Notes under the pieces: model-generated
Databases searched by the model: none
Told to the model about the DNA's origin: nothing
Seen by the model: the letters and a program-made list of their open reading frames with translations, nothing else
Shown here: positions 45,793 to 57,777 of the stretch, one piece after another
How the letters are laid out: the number at the start of each line of letters is the position of its first letter
How positions within the stretch are numbered: position 1 is the stretch's first letter
Assembly (NCBI GenBank): GCA_963978545.1
Contig: OZ021732.1
Location: forward strand, 44,650,059-44,714,058
Direction: 5' to 3'
DNA from: Linyphia triangularis
Lineage: Eukaryota; Arthropoda; Arachnida; Araneae; Linyphiidae
Length of the DNA stretch: 64,000 bases
Translations under genes and position numbers: made by a program

Positions 45793-45901
45793 TTAAGTAG
45801 AAAAATCACCAATATATCCGACTCAGGAAATTAAAATAAGAAATTGATTTACTTCACAGAAATTGAATAATATTTTTTTCCTAAGGTATCCTAGGAATAT
45901 A

Positions 45902-47540
45902 CAGTGGACCACAAAATTGATTATACACCTTAGAAACTTAGAGACTTTTTGCAGTTACAAATTAAATATTGTTTTAAGATGATTGAAATTTTTACCTTAT
46001 ATACTTTAGTCTATGCTTTACCGTACTATACTTATAAAATTATTACGTTTATTTTTTACGAAAAAAAATAAAAGATCTGAGACGAGAGGAAAAACACCAC
46101 CACAAAAATAAGTATACACCTTTATTAATTTCCTTTTAACGTACAAATTAATATTTTGTTGCATAACCTTTTGCTTGAATTACAGCTTGTAATCTCTTGG
46201 GCATAGATTCTACTAGTGTTTTAGTGGTTTCAACAGAAATTTTAGCCCATTCTTCTCTCAGAACCTTCTTGAGAACTTCCTTGCTTGTGATTTCGTGCTC
46301 ATGTACAGCTTTCTCTAATTGCGACCACAAATTTTCGATGACGTTTAGGTCTGGAGACTGGGCTGGAGTGTGTAATTGCTTCCTGCAATGGTACAGCAAG
46401 TATAACTTCACAATCTTCGCTGTATGCTTGGGGGTCGTTGTCCTGCTGGAATATGAAGCTTGACCCAAGCCCCAACTTACTGGCACTTTTTTTCAAGTTA
46501 TCATTTAAAATCCCCAAATATATATGTTTGTCCATAATACCATCAATAAAAGCAAGCTCTCCAATTCCTCCAGCCGACATACAACCCCAAACGCGGACAG
46601 ATCCACCTCCGAACTTGACTGTCTTAATGGTGTTTTTAGGTGCCAGTGCTTTCTCAGCTTCTCTCCATATTTTAAATTGTCCATCGCTTCCGTAAAAATT
46701 AAACTTACTTTCATCAGAAAATATTACAGTGTTCCAGAAAGAAATAGACTTTAAACGATGTTCTTTGGCGAAAATCACTCTCTTGTCTATTCACATAATT
46801 GATGAGTGGCTTTCGTATTGGTGTACGGCCATGAAACCCATATTGGTGAAGGGTACGTCGAATTGTTTCATCTGAGATATTTTTCCCGATTGTAGAGGAC
46901 ATCGATAAAGCTAGTTTAGAGGCACTCACCCTCGGATCTTTCTTTACTGAGTGAATGATCTTCCTCTTCGCTGTAGTACTCAGTATTTCTTTACGTCCTT
47001 TTCCAGGAATATTGGCCACAGATCCAGTTTTTTTTTATACTTCTGTAGTATTTTTCGGACACAACCATGAGTTACACCAATCAACGAAGCGATTTCTCGA
47101 AGAGATTTGCCCTCTTTCGACCATTTTACAACCAATAAACGTTCAGATTCAGTAGTTTCTCTATGAGAGCTCATTTTACGATTTTTAATGAGAAAAAATA
47201 CTATTTAAAAGCGTTGAAGTGCAATAGCAAGTGTTATAAGCAGCAGCTACTCCTGAAACTCTTTAAAGAAAATTTGAAATTAAAAAAAGTGGTGGCAAAA
47301 TTTACAAATATAAGAAGTGTATACTCAATTTTGTGGCATGGTTTTCTATCTTTTCTTCGAATCGCTTAACTTTTTTCTTAATAAATAAGTTAACTATAGA
47401 AATGTGTTATTATAGGATGGTAAAGCAGAGGTTAAAGTATCAAGGATAAAAAAAATTATCTATTTTAAATCAATATTTAATTTGTAATTGGAAGAAGTTT
47501 AAAAGTTTTAGAGGTGTATACTCAATTTTGTGGCTCACTG
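45902..47540 (-). mobile_element. Tc1-like DNA transposon, complete ends, dead transposase
   Basis: TA duplications lie at 45900-45901 and 47541-47542. The ends CAGTGGACCACAAAATTGAT and, reverse-complemented, CAGTGAGCCACAAAATTGAG continue to a shared TATACACCT, giving TIRs of about 29 bp with three mismatches. The 1,639-bp length is normal for an autonomous Tc1 element. The only gene is a frameshifted transposase on the minus strand. Confidence 0.95.
46148..47174 (-). pseudogene. Tc1-family DD34E transposase with three frameshifts
   Basis: In its intact form this enzyme cuts and pastes the element. The N-terminal paired-type helix-turn-helix starts MSSHRETTESERLL at 47174. A second DNA-binding segment (KDPRVSASKLA, ISDETIRRTLHQYGF) lies in another frame. 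The catalytic core has FSDESKFN (first D), FQQDNDP (second D) and SPDLNVIENLW (E). By count the spacing between second D and E is 34 residues, the Tc1 signature. The reading frame changes near 47030-47040 (an A9 run on the coding strand), near 46775-46785 and near 46430 (a C5 run). All other positions look well conserved and I see no premature stops within segments. Either the copy died recently or some indels are assembly errors at homopolymers. Confidence 0.93.
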
Positions 47541-47542
47541 TA

Positions 47543-48891
47543 TATATATTTCAATATTTTCATCAAAAGGCAATGTTTAAATCTCTTAGCTACAGCTTTC
47601 TTATCTTACAATTTCTTTAATTTCTAATAATTAATTGCCTTAAATTTCTTAGTTAAAGCTTTATTAGCTTGCAATTTATTTAATATCTAATAAATGATTG
47701 CTTTAAATTTCTTAGTTAGAGCTTAATTTTCAATTTATTCAAGGCGTCATCATCTTCTTCACTTGAATGAAGCGATATAAAATTATACCCTCAAAACCTT
47801 CAATCATCAATCACTAGACGCCAAAATGTTTCAACCCGCCGGACAAAGCAAAACTATCAATATCAGCTCAACCCTTCGTTAATAACTATTTTAACACAAG
47901 CTATTTGTTCACGTTTAAATCATCTGCCAATGGCGTGCTTATTCCTATATTCATACGTTAATCAAACTAACCAAAGTGTTAATTAAATATCTATAATTAA
48001 TCCATTTCCCCCCGTTGTTTATCACATCAATTAACCCTACATTACTGGCCGTAATTAAGATTATAAGTTCATCTTTACGTTTTTCGTCCCACTTTCCGTT
48101 CTCACGACGGAGAGGTCAAAAAGACGTCTTTCTTTGGTAATTATTTCCTTTGTTAGTGCTTCCCAAACGCATTATTAACCCCACGGATCATTTTTCAGAC
48201 TTCATCCCTTCTTGCCAATGTTGAACTACCGTTTGGGGAGTTCATCTGAAAGATGTACTTATTTTTCTTTGCATTATCGAGAGGCAGTTTCTTTAGTGGC
48301 GTGCTACATCTTAACATATCCTGGCCTGTCATATGAACAGGAAAAGAGCTTTTTTTGGCGTGTAGTCGACTACTGTTTTAATTACTTGTCTTGTTTGGTC
48401 AGAGCTTTTCCTGTATAAAGATCAGAATTTAATTTGCATATGCAAAAAAACAAAAAATAATTATACAGATGAGCTAAACAACCCGATTTGTCAAGAATTT
48501 CCTGCAATGTCTCTTTTGATCTCATTTTATGTTTTATTTTATTAAACATTGAAACATCCGATTAGAATGTTGCAATATGCAACAATTACTTTTGATGGCA
48601 AGAGGCTATAGTCCTGTAACAGGTAATCATAATTTAATAATTTTGAATATATTTGGTGTATCAAACTATATTCATTACGTCAAACTGTTGTTAATCATTC
48701 CATTGTATTAACACTGACTTTATGATGTCTTTTATGGACATAGAAATCATTATAAAATTTATAAGCATAGTTTAATTGGCATTTTTATGAATAAAACATC
48801 TCTAATACACAAGGACTGACTTATGCATTACTTAGCCATTTTTTATTTCAGGCAAAGAAGATGGTAACCTGAAACTAACTATGAATCCGAC
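47543..48891. other. Unassigned AT-rich DNA
   Basis: TTAAATTTCTTAGTTA(A/G)AGCTT-like blocks recur at about 47575, 47640 and 47702, a weak threefold repeat of about 62 bp. No gene was found. Confidence 0.5.
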
Positions 48892-49141
48892 TATACTAAC
48901 CCCACCTTAACTTAACATCACTTAGACGGTAGATCTTCATCATGCACATAGGTAATTCATCCATTTTGGTGACGTGAACGCACGCTGCGAAGCTCAGTCC
49001 AGGAACTCTGTAGAGAACAAAAGGCTATAAGGTTTAGCGAGGGTTATGCCTTCACGCCGCCAAAATGAATGAATTTGTCTATGTGTACGGTAAAGATCTA
49101 CCGTCTAAGGGATGTTAAATTAAGGTAGAGTTTAGTATAAG
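48892..49141. mobile_element. Foldback MITE with about 90-bp arms
   Basis: The left arm (48892-48983) and right arm (about 49049-49140) are inverted copies sharing TATACTAA, ACCTTAA(C/T)TTAACATC, CTTAGACGGTAGATCTT, ACACATAG / GCACATAG and CATTTTGG(T/C)G. The centre of about 65 bp is unpaired. A TA at each edge is compatible with a Tc1/mariner-type target, but other classes are possible. Confidence 0.82.
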
Positions 49142-52100
49142 CCAAAAACACGTCAAAAAATTTTCAATAAGAAAACTGGGAAGTCGCTGTGCGTTTAACT
49201 TTTGCAAGATTGATAGTTTTTCTTTTTGGTATCATTTTAATCATCAGCTTTTTTCCAACCTATACACACTGTCGTAAGTAAGCAAACTTGACGCAAATTT
49301 TTAAGAGACCTTTCGAGACAGTCAATATGAGCTTGTTTCGCTTAAACGTCATTTGTTTGTTTCTTATGTTCTCTAGAATTTAATGGTAGCTTCTTATTTT
49401 TTCTTAGGTTTAACATTTACGGAGTGATTCTTACCACATTGAAGTTTATCTATACAACATATATGAGGTGGTTTGATATTTATAGTAACTGATTCTGACT
49501 GATAATTTTTAAAAAAGGGCTTTGGCTAAAAAAGTTATTATTTAACTGTACCGTTTTTCTTTTGACGTTTTAATGTTTCTTTCCTTAGAATCTACTCCAG
49601 TTCATAATCCCAGTGGTAAAAAATTTTGCACAAGAAATATTCCATTATTTTAGCAAACTTTGACTCGTGCTTTCAAGGATTAACAAAAAGTTTGAAATTT
49701 AATAATTTATTAAAAAAAAAAATTGCAAAAGTTACGACAGAAAATTTTCTTTAGAATTTTTTTAAAATATTTGATTTCATATTTCTTAACAAGCAGGTGT
49801 GGATATGTGCATGTTATGAATTTTGTAAAAAGTTTCGAAGTAAAAGATTTTAAAAGGCTCATTGGCACGAGGATTCGGCATTTCGAGAGGACAGCTTATA
49901 AAGCATGCTAAATCAATGTAAGTTAAAGGAGATATTTATGAATACCTTTTTCAATAATAATTGCATTTAATTTGTTTATTCTAGTTTTGAATGTAATGTT
50001 CCATAGCCTTAGATTCTTTAAAAACTGGAAATGTGCTTCAAGTTAATTTGTATCCTTTTTTATCCCACCTTAAAAACTAAAATTTTCAGAATTGCAATCA
50101 CAATCTAAACCTATTTCCACAAATTTCATCGTCCACTGCCATTGAATAAGCGGACGTTGCCTAAGCACATCATATTTTTATGTTTTCCGAAAAGATAGTA
50201 CCATTTTAAAAGTTCAATCACACATGCATACTGAAACTGCTGACCAAGTAAAGAATTCTTTGCATAGCTCAATCGAAATTTCCTCAAGTAGAAATTATTT
50301 GACACCTGTGAAAAATTGGCCGAGAACAATTCCAGGAAATAAAAAGAGAATCCCGCTGTTGGAAATAAAAGGTCAGGCCTTCCCTTAGCCGACGTCGTTC
50401 CGATCCATTAGTGACGCTTTTCCAATAACGACGCCATTTGTATTGCGAACACTTTCGCCCAAAAGAGAAATGTTGCTTTCTTTCCAAAGGAACACGAGTA
50501 ATTCCGAGAGAAAATTATGCGAGTAAATTCTTCTCCCAGTGGAATATATCCGCCAATCCCCGCAGAGTTTTCATCAAAAGCATTTCCGGTAGTTTGGAAA
50601 GGATTACCAAATTCCACTTTCGAAAAAAGAAGTTTATGGCCGATTTATGTCTCGGTGATTTTCTATGGTTGCAAAATGTTACTACTACAGTGTGTTGCTG
50701 GTGTGGAAGTTGAGCCAAGAAAGTACCAAGCGCTACAATCTCGTAATCATTCCAGAATTATAAACTAGTAATTGGCAGGTGTAGATCATTGTGATAAGGT
50801 TTTATTAATTTTTGCCCTTAATACTAATTGTCCGAAGAAGTAAATAAAATAGCTTACAAATTCAGAAAATTCCTCCCTTCAAGTGGAATATGCAGGTTGT
50901 TGCAATTCTATCAAACCAATTTTTAAGTAATCCGGAAGGATTACTACAGTTTTGAATTTCAAATTACTTTCCTGTGGTCAATGTATGGCACCTTTACGGC
51001 AAACATCCTAGATTTAAAATATATCTTTTTCTAATTTGTCATTGACAAATGCCATGCTTTCGGCTCTTAGCCCGCAAGCTTTTCGTTATCTATGAGCAAA
51101 AGCATAAGTCTTTTAGCACTTTGCAAGTGTTCAAATGATGAGTGTGAAAAACTTGTATAAAATCAGATTTTTGTTTTTGTCTGGTTGTTATGTGTAAAGG
51201 AAAAAGATGGATACAAAGGATGGATCAGGATAGATTCAAATAGGGTTCCACGCCTTTTATACGTAAACATTTTTTCATAATTTTTTTTTTTCACTTAGGT
51301 GCAGAGCAAACTCTGACACATATTAAAACATCAAGATTACTTCAAACATGAGTAACGCTTAACATTTATTGAACACACTTTTTTTATTATTAGAGAATAA
51401 AATGGTCTGGTTGTAAGTAGGACAACTTTGCTTTTTATTCCGCTTCTGTAAGATACTATTCATTATGAATGAATCTGAAAAATTTATTACTTGGCAACAT
51501 AGTCACATCTCTCTCATATACATATATAAAAATTTTGAGACAGTAATCTAGCCACGAGAATTTTTCGGACATTTTCTTCAGAGGAATCTTTCTCCAGGCC
51601 ATTATTGATGTCTGATTGTCTCTCCACATTTATAAATATTGGCAATCAAGAACTTCTTTTTCTGTCTCAATTGATAGACGGAAAACCTATAACATTCTGA
51701 AGTATAGTAGTTAAGAAGCGCATTCTCACGGAGAAGGAATTTCAGTTCAAATAGTCCATTCGTATATGGATTCCAAATTGACCAATATTCAAGACAAAAA
51801 TTTTCAACAAAATTTGAATGAATGTTATGTTGTGAGTTTTATCTGCGTCTTGAAATAAGCTAAATAGCTGATATTTAATCGTTGGTTAGGCGCGCGACCT
51901 TTTGTCTCGCGGTTATTCACGTGGGGGACCGATGTCGCTCAAATTCAAATTTTCGTACATACCATTAAATTCGTGACCAAGTATCAAAGTAAGTAGGTAT
52001 TTTAATTAAAAACACAACATAATTGAACAGAATAAAATAAAAATTAAAAAATATTTTTTTAAATAACTTGAAAAAAAAACTGTAAGAAGGTTTTGGTCAT

Positions 52101-53519
52101 GGGCTGATATCAATTGAGAAATTGACGGGGGGGGGGGGGATGATTGCCAACCGCACGACTAATCATGGATTAACTGATTTTAATAAATGAATGGTAACTA
52201 ATGTATAAGTATTGGTTTGGAAGAATTTGCTGTTGATAAGGTGTGCAGAATCATCTGACGGTTTGTTCATTACTGAAAATTTTTCTACAATAAATTGTGT
52301 GCATTTACGATAGTTTTGAGCCTTGAAACACATCCTGTAGCTGACTTTTAATTGTTTAATTATATTTTCTAAACGTTGGACGAAGATCATAAGAATTGGC
52401 GTGGAGGAAAATTTCTGTTATGAGGTTCAGAAGTATTTAATAGTTTGTTAATTGTCTGAAAATCACCAGAAGAAGTTCGAGCAAAATCATCTAATAATTA
52501 ATAAATTAATTGCATTGCCTTATTTTTGCGAACAATTAACTGATAGATGCAACGAATGTGTTAGAAAAATTCATATCTGATGTTTTTTATGTGGGTGAGG
52601 ACGTAAGCAAGCCCCGCTTAATAATTTCAACCAATGTGCGCAAATTATCGAGAATCATTTGTTATGTTCTAACTGATTTATAGCAAATTGTCAAATACTT
52701 AAATCTAAAGTAGTACTTTTATTCCGTAATTGCACCTCCATTTTTCCTTATAATAAACAACACAGATAATTTCATCATACTTATGAAAATACTTCGTAAT
52801 TCAAAAAAGTCACTGTTGTACGCCTCCATGGTAGACGGAGGTGTGCGAGGAACGTGTTCTCAATTGTTTTAAATTGTTTTCCTTTGCTGTGCGTGGCGTT
52901 TTAAGTCTGATTTATTGAACGACGTGGTCGCGGAATTTCTAATGAGACCTGATTGTGGATGAAAGGATTCTTTGAAGGCTGGTTAGTAGATTCTACCGAC
53001 AATTCGTGATATTGCCACATATTAGTTTTTCCCAGTGGTGAGTGATTAGTATTTCTATTGTATTCTAGTATGAAGTTGTTCTCATTAAGAAAACATGTTT
53101 ATATTTCACGTGGTGAATATTTAACTTGCTGAAATTCTTATTAAGCAAGCGGTGTATTTCTAACCTACTGATGTAAGGTACTTATTTGTAGTTTTCAATT
53201 CACTTGTCTATGTTCCTTTCAGGATTTATGAGACTATTTAGCAGACAAGTCGTTGGAAAAAAAAAATAAAGTTTATCGGCAATAGAAAATAAAAACCAGC
53301 ATCTGAATACTTTAGATATTTTATTTGTTCTTAAAATGAAAACTATTTCGAAATGCTTTTTAGCAATTGAGTGTGTTCGAGGTCTATTTTTTTCCTTTCT
53401 CTTGCAAATTAAGAAAATATACATTACGATTTTTGTTTGATTAACATATTTTTTAATACAGTGTATGCGTGCATGTTTCGGTGTTTAAAATAAAACTAAT
53501 AATTAAAGTAATATTTTAT
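49142..53519. other. Unassigned AT-rich DNA
   Basis: The part 50310-50760 is less AT-rich with overlapping ORFs of 67-91 codons on both strands, none recognisable. A G-run lies at about 52127-52139. A segment at 51878-51945 has a vaguely tRNA-like GGTTAGGCGCGCGACC start but no B box. Confidence 0.5.
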
Positions 53520-53710
53520 TTCAAAATCACATTTAAACTTGGGATGTAGGACATCGCCCAACTTTAAATTACATTTGATACTACATTTATAATTACCATG
53601 GACTACATTTATATTAAACGTTTTCATTTTCAAATGTTCCTTAGATTAAACATGGGGTGTGAAACATTGCACAACTTTCAGTTACTCTTAATACTAGACA
53701 CCGAATTTAA
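53520..53710 (+). repeat. Module-B-like tandem pair
   Basis: GGGATGTAGGACATCGCCCA (about 53539) and GGGGTGTGAAACATTGCACA (about 53653) are two diverged copies, about 115 bp apart, of the GGTGTGGARCATCGCACAA block found in module B at 13605 and 44740. Confidence 0.5.
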
Positions 53711-53893
53711 ATTTGCATTAAATTTACATACTTTCCTTGCCTTACGCAAACATTGTTTTAAAATAATACAAAACGAAAGTTTTAAACTTAAAATATTTCA
53801 CGTGCTAAAATAGTTTAAAATATGGACGTGATTTTTAATAATTTTTTTATTATTATTATTTAACGTATTTTATTAAATTTAATATATTCGTAT

Positions 53894-54604
53894 TGTTGCG
53901 TGGATGGGTTCGAAAGACTTGAAGCCAAAGCAAATCCAAACTTGCAGAAATTTATTCCGACATAACTCTTTGCAGATTCTCTTACAACTCCAGAACTTCT
54001 CGTTTTAATAGATTCAATACAGCTCTTTACACGACAATAGAGCACAACAGCAATTAAAAACTACACAACTGCTAAAATCGTCGCACAAGACAATGCAATA
54101 CAGTTCGCTTTTAGAACTACTCTGAATGCTCACTGAGAGACAACCAACTCAGTAACTCCACTCAACTAACTCGAACACCCCCACTCTCTTGGACGGCCTT
54201 ATATAGGAAAGGCGAATCTTCGCGAAACTTCCAGAGATAGAAATTTGGAGAACTTTCCAGATCGTAGTTGAAAAGTCCTATACAGGTACACGGGGACCGA
54301 AAATGTAGTCAAATGGTCGCCAAGTTTGGCGACAAAAATTAGTCGCCAAAACTGTCGCCCACTTGGCTCTATCTCGACAATTTGGCGAAATTGCCATTAA
54401 TCAAAATGTTAAATGGCCTTCTCTTTGTAAAACTCGCTTCCCAGGATTATCTCTGTAAAACTTGTTTTCAAGCATTAAGAGACACATTGCAGGAAAGCGA
54501 AGACAAACGAACTCTGGCACTGCCTTATGCGAAATGTACATAAATTTTTCTATTTACATAATTAATACAACGACATATTTACAAATATACAGAAATTCGT
54601 AACA
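53894..54604 (-). mobile_element. Solo LTR of a Gypsy-type element
   Basis: A 711-bp unit starts TGTTGCG and ends CGTAACA on the plus strand (TG...CA on both strands). It is bordered by a 4-bp duplication GTAT (53890-53893, 54605-54608). On the minus strand it begins TGTTACGAATTTCTG and has CCTATATAAGG as a TATA box at 54197-54207. No internal region or partner LTR is in the window. It is unrelated in sequence to the LTRs at 2486 and 5610, so it marks a second Gypsy family reduced by LTR-LTR recombination. Confidence 0.85.
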
Positions 54605-54608
54605 GTAT

Positions 54609-55269
54609 TTGAATTATACTAAGCAACTAAGCATATCTCTTTTACGTGCCTTCTAAACCCAGTTAAACTTCTGTAAGCAGAATAACAATGAATTCGTGGT
54701 TTCAAACTAATTCAAACCAATATATAGGATTGATGTGTCATTTGAAAGGGATGTAGCTTTGTCAAACGTAATACATAAGCAAAAACACAATTTATAAGTT
54801 ATTTTAATTCCAAATATTTCATTATTTAACAGGCTTCTTCTACGACAGTACTTTTTTATAACCTGAAGGGCACGGTGTCCATGATTTTTTGATATGGCTC
54901 GTGTTTGGAATTTGAGTTTGTAAATTATACAATTCTAATTCAACAATCATGACAATTCTAAATATCAATACAGTTTCCTTTCAAAAAATTCTTGATCGAT
55001 AAACAACTTTGTTCATGAGATGGATGATTAAAACGCCAAATTTAAACGAAAATCATTATTCTTGAAGAACACAAATTCAGAAACTTTACATTTAGCGTAT
55101 ATGGATAGTTTTCATGAAACTGTATCCGAATACATGAAACATGAAAGGTTACGCTTTGCTTTCGAAAATTTCTTAAATTTTTCATAAGGTTAGGCTAACT
55201 ATCATGTTTAATTCGAAAACATTTCCATATTCCGTTCCGTTTGATAAACTCTATAAATTCTTCTATATA
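54609..55269. other. Unassigned AT-rich DNA
   Basis: Nothing recognised. Confidence 0.55.
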
Positions 55270-55700
55270 TTTGCTAGCTGAAGTACTCGGTTTTGCCCGG
55301 GCTTAATCAGCTGTGGCTCAACACAATCCGGTTCATATTGGTGTATTCGATTGCAAGTCATGGGCATGACCCTCTTAATCCTCTATTTTAGATCTCGCTT
55401 CCTTACAAACAATAAAACATCGGAATGAAATTGCATTCCCGAACATTTCGATTAGTCAAGATACCTATTGAAAAAATGTCGGGTTTAAACGGGTTCCGTA
55501 TATTTCAAGTTATTATCATATCTCTTAAGGGGTAAAAAAAAGAGAGAGGGGTTTTCGATATTTCAAGTCACTATGAATCTTTCCCTTTTTTTTAAAAATT
55601 TAAGTGAGCAAAATTTCATCAAGATCAGAATAAGAGTGTATATTTCATGATCATACGCCTTAATAGTGAAAAAGAAAGAAGAGGAATTTTCGAAATTTTA
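55270..55700 (+). repeat. Possible decayed retroelement 3' region
   Basis: GGTTTTGCCCGGGC near 55290 and AAATTTCATCAAGATCAGAAT near 55613 are phrases I associate with the 3' regions of old arthropod non-LTR elements. This rests on recall only; no ORF or tail is present. Confidence 0.25.
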
Positions 55701-56218
55701 ATTTTGTAGTCAGTTACCTTCCAATATTTTACAAGATTAACTTTACATAAATACCTACCTCCAATTTTTGTTCATTTTTTTCACGACATGCTTTGAATAT
55801 AAGCACACGCTTTAAAAAGGTGTTGTGATTGGTCACAAGCATGTGATGCCATTCGATGCAACCTCATTCTTAATAATGCCGAGCATAAGAACCATTTCTT
55901 TCAACTATGCGTAGTTGCTCATGATTGAGTAAGTCGTATGAGTAAGTACAAAATTGTCAAAGGAGGTGAACAGAAACCGACTAGAATTTAATTGTGTTTA
56001 TATATTTTATGTTATTTTGTTTACATATTGCTATTCCTGTAATTAAAATTAAATTGCTGACCTACATTTTAAATTCGTTATAGTTTAGTTAGCGTTAGTG
56101 GCATCGGTAGAGATGTTTGTTTTAGAATTTCGGTTGCAAAACAAAAGTTTAAAAAAAATATATATATTGCTAATCGATACCTGGAACGCAAGTTGTACCT
56201 TAAATAAGTGTTATTCTT
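55701..56218. other. Unassigned AT-rich DNA
   Basis: Nothing recognised. Confidence 0.55.
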
Positions 56219-56231
56219 ACGTGTAGATTAA

Positions 56232-56271
56232 GGGGTTTACTGGCGCAAAGGCAACGCGAGGGCCATGCTGC
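56232..56271 (-). mobile_element. SINE family 3, 40-bp 3' fragment with its own target duplication
   Basis: A perfect 13-bp duplication ACGTGTAGATTAA lies at 56219-56231 and 56272-56284. It encloses only 40 bp, which on the minus strand read GCAGCATGGCCCTCGCGTTG then CCTTTGCGCCAGTAAACCCC, the family-3 3' end without its usual CAACC tail. Confidence 0.8.
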
Positions 56272-56319
56272 ACGTGTAGATTAAAGAGTTATTTGGTTCA
56301 ATGTTCTACTGGAGGGCTT

Positions 56320-56455
56320 ATACTATTTCCTCGACAGATTTAATATGCGCCAGTCCCCATTAGGTACACACCGATATTTGGCTGATCGAGGAACGAACCC
56401 ACAATCTTCCGATCGTGAGCTCGATACTGTAACTACTAGACTATCGGAGTCTTTC
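56320..56455 (-). mobile_element. tRNA-derived SINE, family 3, head region
   Basis: On the minus strand GACTCCGATAGTCTAGTAGT (A-box region) and GTGGGTTCGTTCCTCG (B box) form a tRNA head, followed by a short body. Flanks CTGGAGGGCTT / CTGGAGGGTTT (56309-56319, 56456-56466) match 10 of 11. The 3' domain seen in the fragments at 16921, 26339 and 56232 is not present in this copy, so joining it to family 3 is an inference from proximity. Confidence 0.6.
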
Positions 56456-56466
56456 CTGGAGGGTTT

Positions 56467-57280
56467 GTGTGTATCAACGAGCAGTACGCAGTAATTTAGT
56501 CATGCCAACAAAAAATATTACAACACAAATATTTTAAAGTACCTCTTTCTTAAATTTGTTATAGATTTACTCCTGTATGTGAGTATAAGTTGACCGACAA
56601 TAACTTAAAAAAAAAAATCAATAACATTGGTTTACTTGAATTTAAGATTGAAGAGTTAGTTTTGAAAGCTGAAGGATTATTGAAGCATGTAGCTGTATGA
56701 GGTTTCTTTAAAGTTAATAAGTTGAACGGCTGGGTATTCTGTAGATAGGTTACTTACTATTAACGGGTTTATTGTGTAATCACCTTATTGCTTAAAACAG
56801 GGAAGACCACTTGTAGTCCTACATCTCAGTAATTTTGTAATTAAATCTCTTTTATCCTCCCTGTGCTCTTACTAAAGTATACTGCAGGTTAAAATAACAT
56901 CTTTGAATATTCAGCATCAGTTAAAAATACATGGAGAGCCTTTTCAAGCTTCGAGGAAGTGGTTTTTAATTGAAACCTGGGGAAATCACGGAAAAGCAAC
57001 AGTAAACATGTTGTGAATGGTGCTTCGCTCTAAACAAAATGCCGTTAAAATGCAGAAAAGGGGTTACGTTTTATTGGCGCAATGGAACAATGGAACATGA
57101 CTTTTCTTTTTTAGGTAATTAAAACACACAAAAAAAGTAAATTTAACACTGTTTAACTCGAAACAGGATGTGTTGTAAATCTCGTGTTGTAAAACTAAGA
57201 TTTAGTTTCTCGGGATCTAGGATAAATCTCTGTATTTTCGCAAGTGGTTTGAAATTTATATTATGTGAATTACATTAAAT

Positions 57281-57283
<3 letters not shown>
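56467..57283. other. Unassigned AT-rich DNA
   Basis: Nothing recognised before the (TA)n tract. Confidence 0.55.

Positions 57284-57339
<56 letters not shown>
57284..57339. repeat. (TA)n microsatellite
   Basis: About 28 uninterrupted TA units. Confidence 0.97.
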
Positions 57340-57342
<3 letters not shown>

Positions 57343-57578
57343 TATTTATCAAACAATCTTTGTACATTCTATATTTTATAATTTCTTTCAGATAAATTTA
57401 CATTGGAAACCAAAATTGAGAAAAAAATCAGGAAATCAGGGTGCAAATCGGTCCCTGGGGTGAACCAAGGGTATCGTGGAAGCAAATTCTTCACTCAGTT
57501 AATGAATGTGAATTTTTATGGCACTGTGATTAACCGCTTCAAAAACCGCTTTTGCTTCCCACAATTTTATCTGATACG

Positions 57579-57765
57579 TAAGCCCAACTGTTTGGCTGTG
57601 TGGTCAACTCTCTGGCTTCATATGCTAATGCTGCCGGGTTCGAATCCTGGGATAGGAAGGGATGTTCGTTGTGGTTCGGAATCCACTTTAAGATGTAGGT
57701 TTCGGCCTGATTAGCCGTTATCTTGCACAAGTATAGGCCGTTGAGCGCACAAACCAACCAACCAA
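57579..57765 (+). mobile_element. tRNA-derived SINE, family 2, copy 2
   Basis: A perfect 12-bp duplication TTATCTGATACG lies at 57567-57578 and 57766-57777. The head has GTGTGGTCAACTCTCTGG (A-box region) and CCGGGTTCGAATCCTGGG (B box). The body matches 2140-2317 (TTCGTTGTGGTTCGGAATC, TTAGCCGTTAT, GGCCGTTGAGC). The 3' end is AAACCAACCAACCAA. Confidence 0.9.
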
Positions 57766-57777
57766 TTATCTGATACG

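Noticed and set aside
46197..46463. 88-codon plus-strand ORF and other plus ORFs over the Tc1 element
   Set aside because: They are antisense shadows of the transposase.
51878..51945. tRNA-like segment
   Set aside because: It has a GGTTAGGCGCG start but no B box and no cloverleaf pairing I can trace.
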